A stretch of DNA of 8,346 nucleotides. It comes from an uncultured Rhodopirellula sp. Lineage in GTDB: Bacteria > Planctomycetota > Planctomycetia > Pirellulales > Pirellulaceae. Where the stretch lies: the NCBI GenBank assembly GCA_913061385.1, contig CAJXTM010000112.1, forward strand, positions 1 to 8,346, given 5' to 3'. Below, piece after piece: positions 1 to 5,745 of this stretch. The notes under the pieces were generated by a model. It saw only the letters and a list, made by a program, of their open reading frames with translations. It had not been told where the DNA came from and searched no databases. A program made the translations under genes and the position numbers. Position 1 is the stretch's first letter. Each line of letters opens with the position of its first letter.

Positions 1-48
1 TCTACACGTAAGGAGTCGTCGGCAGCGTCAGATGTGTATAAGAGACAG
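1..48 (+). other. Untrimmed Nextera i5-side adapter (not genomic)
   Basis: This is library adapter, not biology. Bases 1-7 (TCTACAC) match the end of the P5 arm. Bases 8-15 (GTAAGGAG) match the Nextera i5 index 505. Bases 16-48 match the 33-nt Read 1 transposase adapter, whose last 19 bases (30-48) are the Tn5 mosaic end AGATGTGTATAAGAGACAG. Genomic sequence starts at 49. Any reading frame that begins here is an artefact: one from a GTG at 34 would give the well-known contaminant peptide (M/V)YKRQ at its N-terminus and run to 252. Confidence 0.98.
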
Positions 49-137
49 CAATTGATTCGCATTTGGTGGTTTGCCTGTCGGGTCGCGGCGACAAAGATGC
101 AATGGAAATCGCAAGATTACGGGGTGAGAACTGGTAA
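49..137 (+). CDS. trpB: Tryptophan synthase beta subunit, C-terminal fragment (5' truncated)
   Basis: Only the tail is present: the first complete codon is at 51 and the stop is TAA at 135-137. The frame reads IDSHLVVCLSGRGDKDAMEI and ends ...RLRGENW. The hydrophobic strand LVVCLSGRGDKD is the C-terminal signature of class I TrpB, the PLP enzyme that joins indole and L-serine to make tryptophan in the cytoplasm. The serine of SGRGDKD corresponds to the residue that contacts the PLP pyridine nitrogen in the family. The TrpB2 type does not have this RGDKD form. The rest of the gene lies beyond the contig end. No trpA follows on this strand; the next gene is an MBL-fold hydrolase 125 bp away, so any trpBA pairing is broken here or trpA lies upstream. 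The call rests on about 29 residues, but the motif is highly specific. Confidence 0.85.
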
Positions 138-262
138 TTTCAATCTTCAGAATCCCTGCGTTGATCGGTTCATTGAATGCGATGCATCCATCTCTTCCAC
201 TGACCTGCTTGCACGATCAATCTGGCTGCTGAGTTCTTCAACCCAACAATAATGACAAGTAC

Positions 263-946
263 ATGACAAAATTGACTTGGCTTAGCCACGGTGGCTGGAT
301 GATCGAAAACGAAAGTCATTGCATTCTGCTGGATCCCTTCCTGACTGATAACCCAGCGGCTGTGATCTCAACTGACCAACTGCCGAACGTTGATCATGTT
401 TTGATTTCACATGGGCACTTTGATCACGTTGCAGATGCCGCGGCAATCGCGAACACTAGGGCTGCTACCATCATTGCGATTCATGAAATCGCGGAGTGGT
501 TTAGCAAAACAAAGAACGTGCGGTCGACGATCGGAATGAACATTGGAGGGCAACTCGAACTCCCTTTCGGTTCCGTCAAGATGACTCCAGCCCTGCACAG
601 CAGCCAACTTCCAGATGGTTCATATGGCGGCGAACCTGCAGGTTTTTTACTTACCATTGACGGGGCACGTCTCTACTTTGGCTGCGACACAGCATTATTC
701 AGCGACATGAAACTTTATGCTGACAATGTGGACCTTGCCGTCTTGCCGATCGGCGACGTTTTCACAATGGGCATCGAAGACAGCGTCACCGCTACCAAGT
801 TGATCAATGCCAAAAAGGTATTGCCAGCACACTACGACACCTGGCCACCAATCGCTCAGGATGCAAATCATTGGGCAGATCGTATTCGAACTGAAACCAA
901 GGCCGAACCAGTCGTACTTCAAGTCGGCGAATCTATCGAAATTTAA
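263..946 (+). CDS. UPF0173 / UlaG-like metallo-beta-lactamase-fold metal-dependent hydrolase
   Basis: Complete 227-aa protein, the usual length for the small UPF0173 (YtkL-like) branch of the MBL superfamily. No signal peptide or membrane segment, so cytoplasmic. Visible metal-site motifs: N-terminal strand WLSHGGW (residues 6-12), the core HxHxDH as SHGHFDH (His50, His52, Asp54, His55), LHSS with His112, GCDT with Asp142, and PAHYDTWP with His190. This full set predicts a di-metal (probably Zn or Mn) hydrolase. The substrate is unknown; UlaG itself opens a phosphorylated lactone, but UPF0173 members are mostly uncharacterised. The start is the first ATG after an in-frame TGA at 230-232; there is no clear Shine-Dalgarno, which is common in planctomycetes. 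It sits 125 bp after the trpB tail and is convergent with the DUF1501 gene, so it is probably a separate transcription unit or a trpB read-through partner. Confidence 0.9.
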   Translation: MTKLTWLSHGGWMIENESHCILLDPFLTDNPAAVISTDQLPNVDHVLISHGHFDHVADAAAIANTRAATIIAIHEIAEWFSKTKNVRSTIGMNIGGQLELPFGSVKMTPALHSSQLPDGSYGGEPAGFLLTIDGARLYFGCDTALFSDMKLYADNVDLAVLPIGDVFTMGIEDSVTATKLINAKKVLPAHYDTWPPIAQDANHWADRIRTETKAEPVVLQVGESIEI

Positions 947-947
947 G

Positions 948-970
948 CTTCGGTGGTGAATCACCCGAGG
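948..970. terminator. Weak hairpin in the convergent gap
   Basis: A possible stem starts one base after the hydrolase stop codon. Bases 948-953 pair with 965-970 (one G-U), then a 2-base bulge (954-955), then 956-958 pair with 962-964 around a 3-base loop. There is no U-tract on the + side; on the - side the hairpin is followed by moderately T-rich sequence. It lies between two convergent genes, where a bidirectional terminator would be expected, but the structure is imperfect. Confidence 0.25.
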
Positions 971-1043
971 CACTATCCCAACGAACAGATACGCAACGCA
1001 CAGGCACCGCGAGCGGCTGACAACCTTCCGGGCTCAAATTGGT

Positions 1044-2483
1044 TCACGCCAAGATCTCGTGAACGACCTTTGCTTCTTCGACTCCCGTAAGACGCATATT
1101 GAGCCCCTGAAATTTGACGCTGAATTTTTCGTGATCGATGCCCAGCGAATGCAGAATGGTGGCATGTAAATCTCTGACATGCACAGGATTTTCTGCGACC
1201 GAAAGCCCCAGATCATCCGTTGATCCATAACTTATACCGGGCTTCACTCCTCCACCGGCCATCCACAGGGTATAGGCATCAATAAAATGGTCACGGCCCC
1301 CAACCTTTTGATTGCGTGTCTCGCCCATCGGGGTACGCCCAAATTCACCGGTCCAAACCACAAGAGTCTCATCCAGTAATCCGCGTTCTTCCAAGTCCTG
1401 AATCAAGGCGGCAGACGCCTGATCAACTTGACTACAACACTTTTCTAAGTCTTTTCCAAGCGTCTGTCCCGGTCCTCCGTGGTGATCCCAGTCCGTGTGG
1501 TAAAGCTGTACGAAGCGTACCCCGCGTTCTACCAATCGCCGAGCCAACAGGCAATTATTCGCGTACGACGCACCCCCAACCTTGGCTCCGTACCTGTCGA
1601 GAGTCTGTTGATTTTCGCCACCGATATCCATCAATTCCGGTGCACTTGACTGCATACGGTAAGCCATCTCGTAAGCTGCAATCCGGGTTTCGATTTCGCT
1701 ATCACCGGTAGCTTGCAGTCGCTGACGATTTAAAGCTGCCACTGCATCATGGAAATCGCGGGTGTATTCACCACGAAATTTTTCAGGACTTGTCAAATTG
1801 ACGATTGGATCGCCTGAACTTCGGAACGGAACACCCTGATGTTTGGAAGGCAAGAAGCCACTCGACCATAATGCGGCACCGGCGCGCGGTCCCCGAGGTC
1901 CCGACTGAAGCACCACAAAGCTCGGCAGATTTTCACATTCACTACCAATTCCATAGGTCACCCACGCCCCCATACTTGGTCGTCCTGGCTGGGGGTTGCC
2001 AGAATTCATGAAGATCTTCGCTGGCCCATGATTAAAAACATCTGTGTTCATGCTGTGAACAAAACAAAGTTTGTCAGCGACTTGTTGATGGAATGGCAAC
2101 AGTTCACTGATTTGCACGCCCGACTCACCACATGACTTGAATTTCCTGGCACTCCCCAGCAGCTTGGCATCCTTGCCGAGAAACGAAAATCGTTTGCCCT
2201 CAATGAACTCTTTCGGAGTTTGCTTACCATGAAATTCATTAAGTTTTGGCTTGTGCGAAAACATCTCCAACTGACTCGGACCGCCCGCCATGAAAAGCAC
2301 AATTACATTTTTAGCCTTTGCAGGATGATGCAACACTTCAAGACTACCGCTGGACTCAACTGCCATGGAATGGCTGCTATCGAGCAGTTGGGTCAGCGCA
2401 ATGCTTCCCAATCCGACACCACAATCGCGGAACAATTGACGCCGTGTGGCAAGCCGTGACATCTCATTTTCATGATCCATCAT
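1044..2483 (-). CDS. DUF1501 family protein (alkaline phosphatase/sulfatase-like fold, Tat-exported)
   Basis: 479 aa, full family length. The N-terminus has a twin-arginine signal, TRRQLF (residues 13-18), then a short hydrophobic stretch GVGLGSIALTQLL (22-34), so export in folded form is predicted. Family motifs: MAGGPSQLEMF (65-75), HTDWDHHGGP (329-338), WTGEFGRTP (377-385), GRDHF (396-400) and the C-terminal HVRDLHATILH (435-445). The His/Asp/Glu clusters fit metal ligands of the alkaline-phosphatase superfamily, but no biochemical activity is established for DUF1501. The chosen ATG overlaps the TAA of the upstream gene by one base (TAATG), which suggests translational coupling; a second ATG follows at once, and Met8 is a third possible start nearer the Tat motif. 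The pairing with a PSCyt1/DUF1549/DUF1553 gene just upstream is the classic planctomycete arrangement. Substrate unknown. Confidence 0.92.
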   Translation of the reverse strand: MMDHENEMSRLATRRQLFRDCGVGLGSIALTQLLDSSHSMAVESSGSLEVLHHPAKAKNVIVLFMAGGPSQLEMFSHKPKLNEFHGKQTPKEFIEGKRFSFLGKDAKLLGSARKFKSCGESGVQISELLPFHQQVADKLCFVHSMNTDVFNHGPAKIFMNSGNPQPGRPSMGAWVTYGIGSECENLPSFVVLQSGPRGPRAGAALWSSGFLPSKHQGVPFRSSGDPIVNLTSPEKFRGEYTRDFHDAVAALNRQRLQATGDSEIETRIAAYEMAYRMQSSAPELMDIGGENQQTLDRYGAKVGGASYANNCLLARRLVERGVRFVQLYHTDWDHHGGPGQTLGKDLEKCCSQVDQASAALIQDLEERGLLDETLVVWTGEFGRTPMGETRNQKVGGRDHFIDAYTLWMAGGGVKPGISYGSTDDLGLSVAENPVHVRDLHATILHSLGIDHEKFSVKFQGLNMRLTGVEEAKVVHEILA

Positions 2484-5335
2484 TATTCTCTCGTTATAAA
2501 TTCATCGAGGTTCATCAAGACGCGTGCAACAGCGATCCACGCATACTGCACTGCCTTCGAGTTAGGACCGGTGTCACTGTTGCTGAACTTGCCTCTTTGA
2601 TCCTCCAAGAAGTCCTGCAGAAAACGAAGCTCCTTGGGCGTTGGTTGTCGACATAGTGCAAGTCGGAACATGTATTTCAACCGCAATTGCACAGCATCCT
2701 GTTCAGATGCAGCGCGATCAGAAAGGGCTTCAGCCAACTCGAACAAACCGGGATCATTCGCAACCATCAATGACTGCAGGGGAGTATTTGAACGTCCCCT
2801 TCGAGTGCACGTAACGTTGAAGCGGGGAGCATCGAACACCGTCAGCATCGGATGAGGTGAACTGCGGTAAAAGAAGGTGTACATCGTTCGGCGGAATCGA
2901 TCAGGGCCCTGACTTGTCGGCCAATTCTTTTTCTTCTGGGTGAACGCATAGACGCCTGCAGGCTGAGGAGGATAGACAGATGGTCCCCCAACCGTTGCTG
3001 TCAACGTACCTGAAGCAGACAAAGCCAAATCTCTTACAATTTCTGCATCAACTCGTAATCGATTCTGCCGGCCCAAAAGACGATTCAATGGATCTTTTTC
3101 TTGCAGATCCTCGCGAGCATCAGATGCTTGTCGGTAGGTAGCTGATGTAACGATCAATCGCTGAATTTTTTTTCGCGACCAACCGCGTTCTACAAACTCA
3201 GTTGCCATCCAATCCAATAACTCTGCATGGGAGGGCACAGAACCCTGCATGCCAAAATCTTCAACCGTTTCCACCAACCCGACACCAAAGAACTTTTGCC
3301 ACATTCGGTTCACGGCAACACGAGGTGTCAGGGGGTTACCGGGATCAACCAACCAGCGAGCTAAATCGAGTCGATTCACTGGTTGTTCTGGCTGTGACCA
3401 CGGATACAAATCTTTGAGAACAGCAGGCTCAACAGATTCCGCAGGGCGCAGAAAATCTCCACGAGTCAGCAGATGGGTCACTCGAGGTTTATCAAGCTCA
3501 CGCATCACCATCGATTTGACCCGACCGGCTTCAAGAGTTTTCTTTCTTGCCTCTAAAGCACTTCGACGCACGACAATCAGATCTGCTGCAGCAGGGCGAA
3601 CGGGTGAAGTCGATAACTGAAACCGTCCAAGATTATAGGGATGTGTGCCCTGATTGAATCGCATTCTCAAACGCAATTTGGTGGGCTTCTGAAACAGGAT
3701 TGGTTCCGCCAGCAGAAATTTGGCCCAATGCGATACGTTGCCTTTCTGATTGGTATTGATCGCCCAACCGCTCTTTAGATCACGATCAACCGCAAGCGAT
3801 ACGTCGTACCGACTTTGCGAGTAATCGGCAAGCGCTAACGGATCCAACTGAATTTTGTTGCCATCAGCATCGTCGAATTGCACATCTACCATTACAAAGT
3901 TGCCATTACTGGCTCGTCCGGGCCCGCCCTTGGGCAATGTTTCGTGCGGTAAAACATTGATCTGAAAAGCCGCCACCTTTCCTTTTTCCACTTGGTACAC
4001 GATGTCATAAACATCCTGAATTGCGTTAGGACCACTTACCAGCAGCGATTGGTCCTGAAGCGTTTCAAAACGAGCTTTTGATTCTGCTTTTGATGCCAGT
4101 GGAGTGAGCACCGACCATTTTCGGGGCTCCACTGTTTCGGCATCGCCGCGTTCTTTCTCTTCAATCTTCAACGCGGCAAGCTGCCGCTCCAACTCAACAA
4201 TCTCTTCAGCATGAGGATTCCGGACAGTGATCTCCGGGCCACGATTATTCCTGTCGACCGTGCTGTTAAAAAATGCGAAAAGGCTGTAATAATCTCGCTG
4301 ACTTACAGGATCAAATTTGTGGTTGTGACACTGGGCGCAACCAACAGTCAAAGCCAGCCATACGGTACCGGTAGTGTTTGTCCTGTCGATCACAGCCTCG
4401 ACTCTGAATTGCTCAGCATCAGTTCCACCTTCCTCATTGATCAGAGTATTCCGGTGGAATCCGGTCGCTGTGATTTGCTCAGTCGTAGGAACGGACAACA
4501 AATCACCAGCCAATTGCTGAATGGTGAACTCGTTGAATGGCATATCCTGGTTGACCGCATCAATCACCCAATCGCGATATGGCCACATCACCCGTGCGTT
4601 GTCAAAAGTGTAGCCATTTGAATCAGCGTATCTCGCCTGATCCAGCCAATGGCGGCCCCAACGCTCGCCGTAATGCTTTGACCTCAATAGCTCATCAACG
4701 ATGGACTCGTAAGCAGTTGCAGATCCATCAGCGAGAAATGCATCAACCTGATCCGGGGTTGGCAACAAACCGATTAAGTCAATGTACAAACGCTTAATCA
4801 AAACGGCCCGGTTTGCTTGCAGTGAAGGCCTGAGCCCCTTATTCTCAAGTCGCTTGAGGATAAAGCGGTCAATCGGATTCTGGCACCACAACTCATCCGA
4901 GATACGTGGCGGTGTCGCTTTCATCACAGGCTCAAAAGCCCAATGCTTCTGATACTCTGCGCCACCATCAATCCACTTTACAAGAATATCCTTTTCATCC
5001 TGACTCAATGTGCCACTTTCTGGCGGAGGCATCACCTCATCAGAATCAATCGATACCAAACGCTTCACCAATTCAGATTCTGCGGAATCCCCCGGCTTGA
5101 TTACACCCGCGTGCATCACATCATCGCGGATATCCAATCGCAAATCTCCTTCACGGTGTTCATCGTCGGGTCCATGACAAGCGAAACAATGCTCAGCAAG
5201 AATCGAACGCACATCACGGTTGTAAAGAACATTTGAAGCATCCGCGTCTAGATCATCTGCTCGCGCATAAACCGCGACACTCAAGGTGATCAATACCCCA
5301 GAAAACATCGCTGGAAAGACTAATCGGTTAACCAC
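2483..5335 (-). CDS. PSCyt1-DUF1549-DUF1553 planctomycete cytochrome-type protein
   Basis: 950 aa, secreted. A Sec signal peptide covers about residues 1-26 (n-region Arg4, hydrophobic core to AVYARA, then DD). Domains in order: PSCyt1 with c-type haem motif CFACH (50-54) and a possible axial Met in VMPPP (101-105); linker AEYQKHWAFEP (126-136); DUF1549/PSCyt2 about 150-357, ending with a second CxxCH, CAQCHNHKFDP (333-343); a charged coiled-coil-like stretch about 377-398; a beta-rich insert about 405-580 containing GPGRASNGNF (471-480) and LGRFQLS (569-575), resembling a galactose-binding-type module; DUF1553/PSD1 about 651-905 with NPLTPRVAVNRMWQKFFG (667-684) and RSNTPLQSLMVANDP (848-862). 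Two CxxCH motifs imply covalent haem in the periplasm; redox partner and substrate are unknown. The start is GTG, supported by AAGGA five bases upstream; an in-frame stop at 5381-5383 rules out an extension. First gene of the operon with DUF1501. Confidence 0.94.
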   Translation of the reverse strand: MVNRLVFPAMFSGVLITLSVAVYARADDLDADASNVLYNRDVRSILAEHCFACHGPDDEHREGDLRLDIRDDVMHAGVIKPGDSAESELVKRLVSIDSDEVMPPPESGTLSQDEKDILVKWIDGGAEYQKHWAFEPVMKATPPRISDELWCQNPIDRFILKRLENKGLRPSLQANRAVLIKRLYIDLIGLLPTPDQVDAFLADGSATAYESIVDELLRSKHYGERWGRHWLDQARYADSNGYTFDNARVMWPYRDWVIDAVNQDMPFNEFTIQQLAGDLLSVPTTEQITATGFHRNTLINEEGGTDAEQFRVEAVIDRTNTTGTVWLALTVGCAQCHNHKFDPVSQRDYYSLFAFFNSTVDRNNRGPEITVRNPHAEEIVELERQLAALKIEEKERGDAETVEPRKWSVLTPLASKAESKARFETLQDQSLLVSGPNAIQDVYDIVYQVEKGKVAAFQINVLPHETLPKGGPGRASNGNFVMVDVQFDDADGNKIQLDPLALADYSQSRYDVSLAVDRDLKSGWAINTNQKGNVSHWAKFLLAEPILFQKPTKLRLRMRFNQGTHPYNLGRFQLSTSPVRPAAADLIVVRRSALEARKKTLEAGRVKSMVMRELDKPRVTHLLTRGDFLRPAESVEPAVLKDLYPWSQPEQPVNRLDLARWLVDPGNPLTPRVAVNRMWQKFFGVGLVETVEDFGMQGSVPSHAELLDWMATEFVERGWSRKKIQRLIVTSATYRQASDAREDLQEKDPLNRLLGRQNRLRVDAEIVRDLALSASGTLTATVGGPSVYPPQPAGVYAFTQKKKNWPTSQGPDRFRRTMYTFFYRSSPHPMLTVFDAPRFNVTCTRRGRSNTPLQSLMVANDPGLFELAEALSDRAASEQDAVQLRLKYMFRLALCRQPTPKELRFLQDFLEDQRGKFSNSDTGPNSKAVQYAWIAVARVLMNLDEFITRE

Positions 5336-5340
5336 AAGTT

Positions 5341-5345
5341 TCCTT
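5341..5345 (-). promoter_or_regulatory. Shine-Dalgarno that fixes the GTG start of the cytochrome gene
   Basis: On the - strand AAGGA is followed by the 5-base spacer AACTT and then GTG (5335-5333). This supports the GTG over the internal ATG at residue 10, which would cut off the positively charged part of the signal peptide. It is the clearest ribosome binding site in the window; the two complete or nearly complete + strand genes have none. Confidence 0.65.
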
Positions 5346-5446
5346 GTAAATATCGTCTTAAAAATGAATGAAGGAGGCCGTTAACGAGACGTTGCCAAAC
5401 CCCACAACAGCCTCTGATCTACTACCGCCTAGCCCGGTTCTCCGAC

Positions 5447-5452
5447 ATTATA
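5447..5452 (-). promoter_or_regulatory. Candidate -10 box for the cytochrome/DUF1501 operon
   Basis: The - strand reads a perfect TATAAT here, about 110 bases upstream of the GTG start. The best -35 at 17-base spacing (5470-5475, ATGCGA on the - strand) matches the consensus at only three of six positions, so the call depends on the -10 alone. The same AT block reads TATAAA on the + strand (5449-5454), so its direction is uncertain. A start here would give a leader of about 100 nt. Confidence 0.3.
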
Positions 5453-5668
5453 AATCAGCGTGGACTACTTCGCATGGTAATGCTTGTCGGAATGGTTTTT
5501 TGGAGAAAAACAGGAATGCGTATTCAAACCCATCAGCTCGGCCAAAATCAGGTTCCATTTCTGGTCCTGACTTGGCAACCCTGACTCCCTGCTTTCCCGT
5601 AAACTATGTCCGAATCGAGGAATCACCAGAACTTTTTGTTAAACTGATGGATCCCTACCAACCTCTCG

Positions 5669-5731
5669 CTGCACGGTCCTCTCGTCTAGCCGCACTGTAG
5701 TCTCCCCTCACTGCACCGTACTCTCCCCACA
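5669..5731 (+). repeat. Three degenerate 21-bp tandem units upstream of the FG-GAP/BNR gene
   Basis: Units at 5669-5689, 5690-5710 and 5711-5731 share the pattern C-Y-GCAC-N-GT-NN-TCTC-(C-rich)-CA. Units 2 and 3 match at 17 of 21 positions, units 1 and 3 at 14 of 21. A much weaker fourth copy may precede them (5648-5668). The period is exactly 21, so read as codons it gives 7-residue repeats; on the - strand these read EYGAVRGDYSAARREDRAAR. The block ends 14 bases before the ATG at 5746, so it is probably in the leader or promoter of that gene. Function unknown. Confidence 0.7.
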
Positions 5732-5745
5732 AAACGTGCCCAATC

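Larger units (their letters stand above)
5336..5745. other. Divergent intergenic region (410 bp)
   Basis: This separates the leftward cytochrome/DUF1501 operon from the rightward FG-GAP/BNR gene and should hold the promoters of both. It contains a TATAAT on the - strand (5447-5452) and a pyrimidine-rich 21-bp tandem repeat at 5669-5731. An open frame of 110 codons (5368-5700, +) has a Pro/Ser/Arg-rich product with no recognisable domain, no good ribosome site before it, and ends in TAG inside the repeat block; I do not call it a gene. No convincing + strand promoter with both boxes was found: a TTGGCA at 5572-5577 lacks a well-spaced -10. Confidence 0.6.

Noticed and set aside
30..48. Tn5 mosaic ends at both contig ends as a natural transposon
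   Set aside because: They are joined to Illumina index and P5/P7 sequence, so they come from library tagmentation, and no transposase gene is present.
34..252. 72-codon frame on + starting in the left adapter
   Set aside because: The start and first codons are Nextera adapter, and the trpB tail occupies the region in another frame.
1011..1040. Short GC-rich inverted repeats in the convergent gap as a second terminator
   Set aside because: Stems of only three base pairs (CCG/CGG) with no T-tract.
1316..1711. 131-codon frame on + inside the DUF1501 gene
   Set aside because: Antisense shadow of a gene with clear family motifs; the product has no domain.
4211..4621. 136-codon frame on + inside the cytochrome gene
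   Set aside because: Antisense shadow of the conserved DUF1549 region, including the second CxxCH.
5368..5700. 110-codon frame on + in the divergent gap, in frame with the FG-GAP/BNR gene
   Set aside because: No recognisable domain, Pro/Ser/Arg-rich low-complexity product, no ribosome site in front, ends by TAG within the tandem repeats. Extension of the downstream protein is ruled out by that TAG and by the signal peptide at 5746.
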